A stretch of 7,998 nucleotides of DNA, from assembly GCA_003648395.1 (NCBI GenBank), contig QMPB01000175.1:1-7998 (forward strand), read 5' to 3'. The notes beneath the pieces are model-generated. The model saw nothing but the letters and a program-made list of their open reading frames with translations. It was not told the DNA's origin and did no database searches. The stretch comes from Bacteroidota bacterium. Its GTDB lineage: Bacteria; Bacteroidota; Bacteroidia; Bacteroidales; UBA1556. How positions within the stretch are numbered: position 1 is the stretch's first letter; each line of letters opens with the position of its first letter. The translations under genes were made by a program, and so were the position numbers. Of this stretch, positions 1 to 6,541 are shown piece after piece.

Positions 1-44
1 ATATGCTTAAACTCCTTACTTACAAATGCTAAAAATGTTTTCAT
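1..44 (-). CDS. ABC-2 type permease, N-terminal fragment (runs off the left edge)
   Basis: Only the first 14 codons are inside the window. Read on the minus strand from the ATG at 44-42 they give MKTFLAFVSKEFKH. A short cytoplasmic start of the form F-x-x-F-x-x-K-E-F-x-H just before the first membrane helix is typical of ABC-2 permeases of the YbhS/YbhR type in Bacteroidota. The gene lies in the same direction as, and downstream of, two ABC ATPase genes, an adaptor and an outer-membrane channel, and a permease is exactly the part those genes still lack. The protein would form the inner-membrane channel driven by the two ATPases, and a second permease gene may follow. No membrane helix is visible, so the call rests on a short motif plus context. 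The 149-bp gap from the preceding ATPase gene is unusually long for this otherwise tightly packed operon. Confidence 0.65.
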   Translation of the reverse strand, partial: MKTFLAFVSKEFKH

Positions 45-66
45 ATGTTTAAAATTTATTAATTCG

Positions 67-100
67 GTGATACCTGCCTACCGCAGGCAGGTGGAGTCAC
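67..100. repeat. GC-rich hairpin repeat inside the operon
   Basis: Perfect 8-bp arms ACCTGCCT (72-79) and AGGCAGGT (85-92) flank a 5-nt loop ACCGC. Outer GTGA (67-70) and TCAC (97-100) can extend the stem across a small asymmetric bulge. The GC-rich stem stands out against the AT-rich surroundings, as expected for a dispersed intergenic repeat. There is no T-run after it on the minus strand, so it does not look like a standard intrinsic terminator of the operon. Confidence 0.75.
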
Positions 101-170
101 ATAACAAAATTTTAATCATGCCCCTGTGGGTCCCCCGATAGCTATCGGGATTAAGATTAAAATTTGTCAT
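101..170. repeat. Nested inverted repeat with a 16-bp perfect palindrome
   Basis: The core 134-149 is a perfect palindrome, CCCGATAG/CTATCGGG. It is enclosed by an outer inverted repeat with 11 perfect base pairs, AAATTTTAATC (107-117) and GATTAAAATTT (155-165). This outer repeat extends towards 101 and 170 with one bulged A and one mismatch. A small CCC-TGT-GGG hairpin (122-130) sits between the left outer arm and the core. The nested architecture resembles a small palindromic dispersed element (REP- or MITE-like) placed between the ATPase and permease genes. No transposase or target-site duplication is visible. Confidence 0.7.
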
Positions 171-193
171 GTTCGTTTCATATTACTATTCTA

Positions 194-922
194 TTAACCT
201 CTTGCTATTTTAATAAAAACTTCATCCATTGTTTTACTGTCATACTTATTTAATAAATATTGTAAACTACCAATAGCGTGAATTTCGCCATCTACCATCA
301 TAGAAATTCTATCGCAATATTCTGCTTCATCCATATAATGAGTGGTAACAAATACCGTAATTCCATCTTCCACAGCTTGATAAATTAAGTCCCAAAATTG
401 ACGTCTAGTAATAGGGTCAACACCACTTGTAGGCTCATCAAGGAATACAATTTTAGGATCATGAATAATTGCGACTGAGAAGGCTATTTTCTGTTTCCAG
501 CCAAGCGGGATATCAGAAATAAGGGTCTCCTTAATATGATTCATATGTAGTCTATCGAGCATAAGAGTAGCTTTGTCTATAATCTGCTTTTTGCTAAGAC
601 CATAAATTCCACCATAGAATTCCACATTTTCCATAAGAGTAAGGTCTTCATAAAGTGAGAATTTCTGACTCATATATCCAATATTCTCTTTAAGTTTGTC
701 GCGTTGCTTATTAATATTATATCCAGCAACACTACCATCACCACTTGTAGAAGTAATAATACCAGTAAGCATTTTAATGGCAGTGGTTTTACCGGCACCA
801 TTAGCTCCAAGAAAGCCAAATATCTCCCCTTTATAAACCTCAAAGCTTATATCATTAACAGCCTTAAACGCACCATAAGCTTTGGTGAGATTTTTTACCT
901 CTATAACAGTTTCTTTTTCCAT
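194..922 (-). CDS. ABC transporter ATP-binding protein (second NBD, YbhF C-terminal-half type)
   Basis: This 242-residue cytoplasmic ATPase should power an ABC-2 exporter together with the preceding ATPase. Visible motifs are Walker A GANGAGKTT (39-47), Q-loop glutamine Q86 in YMSQKFSLY, Walker B IVFLDEP (158-164) with catalytic E163, the D-loop SGVDP (166-170) and the switch histidine H195 in TTHYMDEAE. The ABC signature is not LSGGQ but IPLGWKQ (138-144), a variant I recall from the C-terminal ATPase half of YbhF-like proteins. The ATG (922-920) overlaps the stop of the upstream ATPase gene in a TAATG arrangement, pointing to translational coupling and a heterodimer. The substrate cannot be read from the ATPase; family members export drugs or other small molecules. 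In E. coli the two halves are fused as YbhF, while here they are separate genes. Confidence 0.93.
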   Translation of the reverse strand: MEKETVIEVKNLTKAYGAFKAVNDISFEVYKGEIFGFLGANGAGKTTAIKMLTGIITSTSGDGSVAGYNINKQRDKLKENIGYMSQKFSLYEDLTLMENVEFYGGIYGLSKKQIIDKATLMLDRLHMNHIKETLISDIPLGWKQKIAFSVAIIHDPKIVFLDEPTSGVDPITRRQFWDLIYQAVEDGITVFVTTHYMDEAEYCDRISMMVDGEIHAIGSLQYLLNKYDSKTMDEVFIKIARG

Positions 923-1824
923 TATTCTTCCTTCATTAATTCCATAAAAGCATCTTCAATATTTGGCTCTATAGGTTTTATTTCAAAATCATAGTCTATA
1001 ATTGATTTCAGATAGTTTTGAATTTCTTCTATTTCAATCTCATTATCGGTAGCCAAATGCACAGAATTACCAAAAGCAAAAGCAGATTTCTTTTTCTCAT
1101 AGTTGTTTATAGCTCTGAGTAACTTATAATTATTGCTTGCCGATATGGACCATAATTTATGAGGATATTTCTTAGCAATATTCTGAGGGCTATCCATATC
1201 CAGTATTTTACCATCTTGTATAAGTGCTACCTCATCACAAAGCTCGGCATCATCTAAGAATGGTGTGGAAACCAAAGTTGTAAAACCCTTAGCTTGTAAA
1301 CGCTTTAGCATTTCCCAAAATTCTTTTCTAGAAACTGGGTCAACGCCAGTAGTAGGTTCGTCGAGCAAAAGCACCTCTGGTTTATGAATTAGAGCACAGC
1401 AAAGCGCTAATTTTTGCTTCATTCCACCTGATAAATCTCCTGCTCTACGATCTTTAAAAGGTTCTAAAACTTTATAAATATCTTTTATAAGATTGTAATT
1501 TTCTTCGATGGTAGTATTAAAAACTGTAGCAAAAAAGTTAAGATTTTCTTCCACACTTAAGTCCAAATATAAAGAAAAGCGTTCAGGCATATAGCCAAGG
1601 ATATTACGCACCTTTCGATAATCTTTTACTGTATCATAACCCATTATTACGGCACTACCTTCATCAGGGATTAGAAGCGAAGTAAGCATTCTAAAGAGCG
1701 AGGTTTTACCTGCACCATCAGGGCCAATAAGACCAAACAGCTGCCCTTTGCGCACATGAATAGTAATATCGTCAACAGCGGTAATATCTCCGTAAGATTT
1801 CTTTATATTTTTTATATTAATCAT
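922..1824 (-). CDS. ABC transporter ATP-binding protein (first NBD, YbhF N-terminal-half type)
   Basis: A 300-residue ATPase. Visible motifs are Walker A GPDGAGKTS (34-42), a canonical signature LSGGMKQ (131-137), and Walker B VLLLDEP (151-157) with E156, followed by TTGVDP. Two switch elements are altered: the Q-loop reads YMPERFSLY, with E81 where glutamine is usual, and the H-loop reads STPFLDDAE, with P188 in place of the switch histidine. Residues from about 215 to 300 form a C-terminal extension often seen in ATPases of ABC-2 exporters. It lies 18 bp after the adaptor gene and shares one base with the next ATPase gene, so the pair is very probably co-translated and forms a heterodimer. 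Its own ATP site looks degenerate while its signature looks intact, complementary to its partner. Confidence 0.93.
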   Translation of the reverse strand: MINIKNIKKSYGDITAVDDITIHVRKGQLFGLIGPDGAGKTSLFRMLTSLLIPDEGSAVIMGYDTVKDYRKVRNILGYMPERFSLYLDLSVEENLNFFATVFNTTIEENYNLIKDIYKVLEPFKDRRAGDLSGGMKQKLALCCALIHKPEVLLLDEPTTGVDPVSRKEFWEMLKRLQAKGFTTLVSTPFLDDAELCDEVALIQDGKILDMDSPQNIAKKYPHKLWSISASNNYKLLRAINNYEKKKSAFAFGNSVHLATDNEIEIEEIQNYLKSIIDYDFEIKPIEPNIEDAFMELMKEE

Positions 1825-1842
1825 AATAAAAAAATTAAGGTT

Positions 1843-2718
1843 CTAGAAATTTACATCAGCAGGCATTCCAATCTTCAGGCTACCATCGGTATTTGGAACT
1901 TTTATTTTAATTGAATAAACAAGATTTCTACGCTCTTCTTTTGTTTGTATTTGCTTAGGAGTGAATTCTGCTTTACTACTTATCCAATATATTGTTCCTA
2001 TAAAAACGTTTGTACTATCTGCTTTATCAATATTAATACTTACCTTTTGATTAACGTTAATCTCCGAAAGCTGACTCTCGGCAATATAAGCCGTAAGGCT
2101 TAAAGTTTTGGTGTCTTGAATAGTAAAAAGAGGTTTGCCTGGGGCTACAAATTCGCTAAGCTTAGCAAAGTTTAACAGCACAGTACCATCAATAGGAATT
2201 ACTATTAAACTCTTTTTAATTAGATCATCAATTTGCTGAATTTGAGCATTTAAACCGCGTTTCTCAGCTAATACCGCATTCCGTTGAATACTAATATTAG
2301 CAATGCGTTGCTTGCTAATACTCACTGCTGCATTAATATCGTCGAGCTGTTTTGTAGTGGCAGCACCATCTTCTACCATGTTTTTAACGCGTTTTTGATT
2401 CAAAAGTTCATTTGCTAATTGCTCATCTAAAACAGATTTTTGAGACTCTACATTCCTAGCCTTAGTATCTATTGTACTCATACTAGCAATTAATACTTCC
2501 TTTTTGAGATGAAGCTGCATAGTGTCAACAACACCTACAATATCATCTTTTTTGTAATGCTTGCCATCTTCAACTTTATATTCCACTAATTGCCCAGCAT
2601 TATTAGCAGAAACAGTGGTAGCATCATCTTCAAAATTACCATAAGCATCAGGAGCTATGGTTTCGCTACATGAACTTATTAGTAGCATTATCAGTATTAT
2701 AAAAATTGTATTTCGCAT
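1843..2718 (-). CDS. HlyD/YbhG-type periplasmic adaptor lipoprotein (membrane fusion protein)
   Basis: This 291-residue adaptor should bridge the inner-membrane ABC exporter and the TolC-like channel across the periplasm. The N-terminus is a short hydrophobic stretch ending in a lipobox-like ISSC with C17, so the mature protein is probably a lipoprotein anchored in a membrane instead of having a membrane helix. Two half-motifs of the lipoyl/barrel-sandwich domain are recognisable at about 36-66 (AGQLVEYKVEDG) and 172-202 (PIDGTVLLNFAKLSEFVAPG). Between them, about 70-168, lies a helical hairpin rich in Q, K, E, A and L, expected to be a coiled coil that meets the channel tip. A beta-barrel domain follows (about 205-291, ending GMPADVNF). 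Spacing is 7 bp from the channel gene and 18 bp to the ATPase gene, so all belong to one operon. E. coli YbhG is the closest functional analogue I can name. Confidence 0.9.
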   Translation of the reverse strand: MRNTIFIILIMLLISSCSETIAPDAYGNFEDDATTVSANNAGQLVEYKVEDGKHYKKDDIVGVVDTMQLHLKKEVLIASMSTIDTKARNVESQKSVLDEQLANELLNQKRVKNMVEDGAATTKQLDDINAAVSISKQRIANISIQRNAVLAEKRGLNAQIQQIDDLIKKSLIVIPIDGTVLLNFAKLSEFVAPGKPLFTIQDTKTLSLTAYIAESQLSEINVNQKVSINIDKADSTNVFIGTIYWISSKAEFTPKQIQTKEERRNLVYSIKIKVPNTDGSLKIGMPADVNF

Positions 2719-2725
2719 AATAATC

Positions 2726-3985
2726 TTATTTTAATCCCAATGAATGTTTATAATTAATATTTGATTTTATTAGATTTATTCTATCCAACTCTGTAGAAAG
2801 CTTAGAGCGCTTCCATTCGTTAAAAATTTTAAGGTACTCGGTAGAAGTTAAGCTGCCATTTTTCATTTTACTCTGTGCGTTTTTATAAACACTCTCTTTC
2901 AGCAATTCAATATCTTCATCAAGTTTTATAAGTTTTGTATATCTATCCATTTCTTGTAAAAACTCATTTTCTTCAATGGCAATTTGTTTTTCCATGCTTG
3001 AAATATTGTCCTCAATAATTAAGGTTTGGAGCTTAACTTTCTCTTCATTATTTTTAGAGGCATTCCAGTCCCAAACATCCCAAGTAAACTTAGCACCAAT
3101 CATATAATAGCCATGCATATCCGTATTAAGCATATCGTATCCTGGGCGTCCATAACCCACATTGCCAAATGCTACAAACTTGGGCATTCTGCTAGTTTTG
3201 TATTGTGAAGTACTTGCCATTGAAAGCTTTTTCTGGGCATTTAGCAGCTCTATTTCAGGACGAATTCCTTTATTGGCAATATCTGCAGAAGTAGGAAGCT
3301 CAAACTTATAGTTTGTATCCAACTGCAAACCAGTAATCATTGATAATGAAGAAAGTACCAAACTTATTGATGACTGAATTTCTATTTGCTGCTTTTGCAA
3401 TTTCAGCTTTTCAGCCTCAATATTATTAAGTTCGGAGCTAGTAATCACACCATTTTTAACGGCAGAAGCTATTGATTGAATATTTTCATCTATCTCTCCC
3501 TCACTAATATTGATTATTTTCTCACTTTTCTTAAGAAATAAATACGAAACATAGAGCTTATTTATTTTACCAATTAAACCATACGTTTCAACATTAAGCT
3601 GCTGGGCTTCCACATTGTTTTGTGCCATTTGTATATCTTTGGCAGTACTAGTAATTCCACCGTCCCAAATAGTTTGACTAATATTAGCTCCAACACTGTA
3701 ATTATCTTGTGGTAATATAGCAAAAAAATCGGGCATCAATTGCACTTCAGGGAAAGTAATTACCTCAGACTGATAGCTAAGCTGGCCAGAAAGATTAATC
3801 TTTGGTAAATAATTTTTTTTTAGTGTTTGTTCTATTAAATCTCTCTTCTGAGAAATACTGATCTCCTTTTTAAAAGATGGCCAATTGCGTTCTGCAGCAG
3901 CCACACAGGAATCCAAACTTATCTGCTGGGCAAATATTGGTTGAATTCCAAAAAGGAAGACTAGAGTTAATAATTTATTTATCAT
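2726..3985 (-). CDS. TolC-family outer-membrane efflux channel
   Basis: A 419-residue outer-membrane factor. A cleavable signal peptide is clear: MINK, a hydrophobic stretch, and a likely cut after FA at residue 19, giving a mature start QQISLDSC. The mature protein starts with the usual L-D-S-C-V-x-x-A helix and has two long helical repeats (about 25-215 and 235-415). These are rich in Q, K, N and E, with the beta-strand segments NYSVGANISQTIWDGG and GYYMIGAKFTWDVWDW that pair in trimeric TolC barrels. Length matches the OEP family. It would form the exit duct for the ABC exporter encoded downstream. It sits 22 bp after the repressor gene and 7 bp before the adaptor gene. Having a dedicated channel inside the operon means the exporter need not borrow a shared TolC. 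Confidence 0.93.
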   Translation of the reverse strand: MINKLLTLVFLFGIQPIFAQQISLDSCVAAAERNWPSFKKEISISQKRDLIEQTLKKNYLPKINLSGQLSYQSEVITFPEVQLMPDFFAILPQDNYSVGANISQTIWDGGITSTAKDIQMAQNNVEAQQLNVETYGLIGKINKLYVSYLFLKKSEKIINISEGEIDENIQSIASAVKNGVITSSELNNIEAEKLKLQKQQIEIQSSISLVLSSLSMITGLQLDTNYKFELPTSADIANKGIRPEIELLNAQKKLSMASTSQYKTSRMPKFVAFGNVGYGRPGYDMLNTDMHGYYMIGAKFTWDVWDWNASKNNEEKVKLQTLIIEDNISSMEKQIAIEENEFLQEMDRYTKLIKLDEDIELLKESVYKNAQSKMKNGSLTSTEYLKIFNEWKRSKLSTELDRINLIKSNINYKHSLGLK

Positions 3986-4007
3986 AGCTATATATTTTAT
4001 TGCTTTA

Positions 4008-4613
4008 TTATATTTTTATGGAGTCAATTATGAAATTAGCGACTACCTTTTTACGTTCATCTAAAAGCTTTTCAAACTTATCCTCTTCACCATTTAGAAT
4101 TATTCCAACCACCATTGGCTTGGCCACAAAAGGGAATATGCATAAGGAAAGAGTATTAAGAAGAAGGTGCTCTGGAGAAATATCCCTTATAATACCTTTA
4201 TCAATATCCTCTTGAATTTTTACTTTCACGAAGTCCACATTAAAGCCAGAAGTTTTTAGTAATTTAAGAAGTCGTTCAGGATTATTATTTATCTCATTAA
4301 TAATAAAGGAAGGAATATGTGGATTTTTACGTAACATATCGATGTACGCACTCACAAAGTCTCTTATCATCTGAAAAATATCTCCTTCTACATTAATCAC
4401 TTTTAAAACCCTTGGGATAAAAAGCTTAACAGCCTTCTCAATTATTATCTGGAATAACTTGTCTTTACTTTTAAAATAGTAGTGGAGCAATGATTTATTT
4501 ATTTTTGCTTTGTCAGCAATTGCCTGCATTCTGGTTCCATTAAAACCATTTTCTTGAAAAATATCAATGGCAGAATCCAATATTTTCTCACTTGTATCCT
4601 TATTATATTTCAT
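4008..4613 (-). CDS. TetR/AcrR-family transcriptional repressor of the export operon
   Basis: A 201-residue one-component regulator. Residues about 8-55 form the TetR N-terminal DNA-binding domain: ILDSAIDIFQENGFNGTRM, then the helix-turn-helix AIADKAKINKSLLHYYFKSK (31-50) and DKLF, which are close to the family consensus. The remaining helices (about 60-201) form the ligand-binding and dimerisation part, with a hydrophobic stretch LLNTLSLCIFPFVAKPMVVGIIL (151-173). Family members usually release DNA when a small hydrophobic ligand binds. As the first gene of the operon, directly behind a promoter covered by tandem palindromic sites, it very likely represses its own operon including the exporter. 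This parallels CecR controlling ybhGFSR in E. coli. The ATG at 4613-4611 is preceded by an A/T-rich leader without a strong Shine-Dalgarno sequence. Confidence 0.93.
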   Translation of the reverse strand: MKYNKDTSEKILDSAIDIFQENGFNGTRMQAIADKAKINKSLLHYYFKSKDKLFQIIIEKAVKLFIPRVLKVINVEGDIFQMIRDFVSAYIDMLRKNPHIPSFIINEINNNPERLLKLLKTSGFNVDFVKVKIQEDIDKGIIRDISPEHLLLNTLSLCIFPFVAKPMVVGIILNGEEDKFEKLLDERKKVVANFIIDSIKI

Positions 4614-4677
4614 TATATTATATGTTATAGTACTGATTTACTACACTTTAATCAAAATATCACCTATTTTAAGACTA

Positions 4678-4709
4678 CAAAGTTAACCAAATAGTCAAAC
4701 TTAACCAAA
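4678..4709 (-). promoter_or_regulatory. Promoter of the tetR-exporter operon (Bacteroidota type)
   Basis: Read on the minus strand, TTTG (4709-4706) is followed after exactly 20 bp by TAACTTTG (4685-4678). This fits the Bacteroidota consensus TTTG-N19-21-TAnnTTTG perfectly. Transcription would start near 4670, leaving a leader of roughly 55-60 nt before the tetR start codon at 4613. The promoter overlaps both operator-like sites, as expected for direct repression. Confidence 0.75.
4682..4699. promoter_or_regulatory. TetR operator, site 2 (imperfect tandem copy)
   Basis: The sequence GTTAACCAAATAGTCAAA repeats site 1 with an 18-bp offset. Bases TTAACCAAAT and GT are shared, while the right arm is degraded (AGTCAA against GGTTAA). 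It abuts site 1 without a gap and overlaps the first four bases (TAAC) of the -7 element, so it may bind a second dimer with lower affinity. Confidence 0.55.
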
Positions 4710-4717
4710 TGGTTAAG
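4700..4717. promoter_or_regulatory. TetR operator, site 1 (palindromic)
   Basis: Perfect 8-bp inverted arms CTTAACCA (4700-4707) and TGGTTAAG (4710-4717) are separated by AA. Size and symmetry fit an operator for a TetR-family dimer. It covers the -33 TTTG of the operon promoter and lies about 87 bp upstream of the repressor gene. Binding by this particular repressor is inferred from position and symmetry. Confidence 0.7.
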
Positions 4718-4878
4718 ATACTTTTTTTAAGATTTCCATGATTTGGCACTTTTTTTATTAATATAGGATAAGATTTTAAGGAAGGAGTTATTATCAATTG
4801 CACAAAAGGATAGTACAAAATAATGCGATGAAAACCAATGGGCTAAGCGTATTTTAACTATTATATTTAATTATTGTT
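4718..4878. other. A/T-rich intergenic stretch without a recognisable gene
   Basis: This stretch lies between the operators and the cytochrome relic. It has two T7-T8 runs flanking a weak CCA-TGATT-TGG hairpin (around 4736-4746). On the plus strand it has a purine-rich GGAAGGAG followed by a 20-codon open frame from a TTG at about 4798, with no recognisable similarity. I see no convincing gene here. Confidence 0.5.
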
Positions 4879-5032
4879 TTATTCCACAACCACTTTAAAA
4901 GTTGCATGGCAGCCAACACAATTGTTAGTCAAAGCAGCCATTTGCATAATTATTCACAAAGCTTTTATCAACTATATGGGCTTGGCTACGCCTTTGACTG
5001 AAAATAGCAATTAACAAAATCAATATTTTATA
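4879..5032 (-). pseudogene. Relic of a c-type cytochrome (C-terminal heme motif, frameshifted)
   Basis: On the minus strand, codons from the ATG at 4941 read MAALTNNCVGCHATFKVVVE and stop at TAA (4881-4879). CVGCH is a classic CxxCH covalent heme-binding motif, and heme followed by a short F-K tail is how cytochrome c-prime-like proteins end. The matching upstream sequence lies in another frame: from about 5032 it reads YKILILLIAIFSQ, which looks like a signal-peptide core, and then HIVDKSFVNNYAN up to about 4940. Losing one base near 4940-4942 would explain the switch. The piece is far shorter than any normal cytochrome of this type, and there is no good start codon. The best explanation is a gene with a large internal deletion plus a frameshift. 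The C-terminal part is fairly secure; the upstream part and its signal peptide are inference. Confidence 0.5.
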
Positions 5033-5033
5033 T

Positions 5034-5052
5034 TAGCATTAAATAAATGCTA
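5034..5052 (-). terminator. Weak hairpin downstream of the membrane-protein gene
   Basis: TAGCATT (5034-5040) and AATGCTA (5046-5052) form a 7-bp stem with a 5-nt loop about 78 bp after the stop codon of the minus-strand gene at 5130. The sequence following it on the minus strand is A/T-rich but not a clean T-run. It is at best a weak terminator or merely the edge of the cytochrome relic. Confidence 0.25.
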
Positions 5053-5129
5053 TAAGCAACTAAAAATAATAAGACCGAACATGGTATTACATATACGAAC
5101 AAGATAAGTAATCCTAATTATCATCTACT

Positions 5130-6341
5130 TTACTCTGCATCCTTCCAAAAGGCAATTTCGCTTCTATAAGCACTATTACCATTAAAACTAAGTTTAAGAA
5201 AATGCTGACCTCTTTTCAGTCCTTTAATATCTACATAAGTTTTAAGTCCTATTTCTTCATTCTTATCAGGCCAGTAGTTAAACCAATTAACATTGGAATA
5301 CAGGCTATCGTCAATCATTACTTCTACATAAGAGGCTAATGTTTCCCCTTCTTTTAATTCTACCATACTATCATATCTCTTATTGTAAGGAATATAAATC
5401 ATTAGGTGATTATCGGTAATTAATTCCGACTGAATAACTGGTGTAATAAGCATAAAATTCTCTCTTTGTACTTGATCCAAATACCTGGCATGACTCATAA
5501 AGTTATCAGAAGGAGCCATTTCCCATCTATGCTCTCTAACATCAATAGCATTAGGCCAATGCATAATTCTATAAATAGAAGTATATGTGAAAAAAACACT
5601 TAGAAATATCAATGAAATAACTCCAAGAACAGCTCGCCACTTAATTACATTTGAGCTGAAAAGATCCAACGAGCGTTGATAAACAAATCTTAAAGTAATA
5701 AAATCATACACTTTAAAAATTGGATATAAAACATAGCTTAAATATTTTATTTTTCGTAAAAATCCAAATAGTATAAGGTCTGCAAAATATATAAGCATTG
5801 TGTAAATAACAATATTATCATTAAAAGCCAAACCAAATAAGCCAAAGAAATAGGTTAAGAGCAATAAGAATAATAAAGAAAAGAGAATTCCAATAAGAAC
5901 CAGAGCCGTAATTATTGAGATATACATTACACTACCCGAAGCTTTATCAATGGAAATAATTTCATTCTGCATACTTCCTCCATCTCTAAAACTATCTTTA
6001 AAAGGGATTTTATTCTTAAAGGCCTTTTCTTTTATCCCCTCAGGGAAAACATAATTTACACACACCATACCGAGCCAATATGCTCGTAACAATAAATGTA
6101 CAGAGAAACCCACTGTAAGTATTTTTATTCCTAGCATTCCTAGTATTATTAAAGCATCCGTGCCTGGGAAAGCACTAGTCATTTTCATCATTAAGCTAAA
6201 GCCTAAGAATACATCTGCCAATTGAAATAAAGAGAATATTACTCCACCAGAGATTAACAGTTCTAACTCCCAAGAGTTTTCTTGTAGTTTCTTTATCCAA
6301 AGTGGTGTTTTATTAGATGATATTGTTTCATTATCTTTCAT
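5130..6341 (-). CDS. Multi-pass membrane protein of unknown function
   Basis: A 403-residue protein I cannot assign to a characterised family. The N-terminal 25 residues are hydrophilic and end in W-E-L-E-L-L-I-S-G-G, leading into the first of about five membrane segments: roughly 27-52, 64-95, 138-170, 173-196 and 237-257. Between the second and third is a polar loop (about 100-135) with many K and D residues. The last 145 residues (about 260-403) are soluble and rich in aromatic residues and beta-type pattern. They end with V-D-I-K-G-L-K-R-G-Q-H-F-L-K-L-S-F, a G-x-H-x-L-x-L strand pattern seen in Ig-like or carbohydrate-binding-like beta sandwiches. No catalytic motif, lipobox or transporter signature is evident. 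It is transcribed alone, divergently from hflX, and separated from the exporter operon by the cytochrome relic. The ATG at 6341-6339 is the natural start. Confidence 0.85.
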   Translation of the reverse strand: MKDNETISSNKTPLWIKKLQENSWELELLISGGVIFSLFQLADVFLGFSLMMKMTSAFPGTDALIILGMLGIKILTVGFSVHLLLRAYWLGMVCVNYVFPEGIKEKAFKNKIPFKDSFRDGGSMQNEIISIDKASGSVMYISIITALVLIGILFSLLFLLLLTYFFGLFGLAFNDNIVIYTMLIYFADLILFGFLRKIKYLSYVLYPIFKVYDFITLRFVYQRSLDLFSSNVIKWRAVLGVISLIFLSVFFTYTSIYRIMHWPNAIDVREHRWEMAPSDNFMSHARYLDQVQRENFMLITPVIQSELITDNHLMIYIPYNKRYDSMVELKEGETLASYVEVMIDDSLYSNVNWFNYWPDKNEEIGLKTYVDIKGLKRGQHFLKLSFNGNSAYRSEIAFWKDAE

Positions 6342-6401
6342 CAGCTTGCATCTTTTAAGGTAAATAATAAGTTAATTCTTAGTCTGTATTTTTAGTAATT
6401 A

Positions 6402-6409
6402 CAAATATA
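6402..6409 (-). promoter_or_regulatory. Possible -7 element for the membrane-protein gene
   Basis: On the minus strand this reads TATATTTG, matching TAnnTTTG, about 60 bp upstream of the start codon at 6341. No TTTG lies 19-21 bp further upstream (the position holds AGTC), so only half of the Bacteroidota promoter is present. Confidence 0.3.
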
Positions 6410-6541
6410 TAGAATTAAATTGTAGTAATGACTTGTATAATAATTATTTGCAGGTTTATTTATAAATATTTGAAATACAATACCAATAATTAAGTATAGG
6501 CTAGTGTAGATACTAGGCAATAGATTTAAGATAAACCATTC

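Noticed and set aside
704..994. 96-codon plus-strand open frame
   Set aside because: It lies antisense across the two ATPase genes, which have full family motifs; its own translation is low-complexity S/I/N-rich with no recognisable feature.
3026..3208. 60-codon plus-strand open frame
   Set aside because: Antisense to the TolC-like channel gene, with no motif and no promoter or ribosome-binding signal.
4000..4215. 71-codon plus-strand open frame
   Set aside because: Antisense to the repressor gene, which is certain; the translation is serine-rich shadow sequence.
4798..4860. Short plus-strand frame from TTG after GGAAGGAG
   Set aside because: Only about 20 codons, a rare start codon, no recognisable sequence, and Shine-Dalgarno-like sequence is not a reliable guide in Bacteroidota.
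5085..5100. Similarity of CGAACATG near 5087 to CATGTTCG at 169-176
   Set aside because: Only 8 bp in inverted orientation and without other shared sequence; expected by chance in a window of this size.
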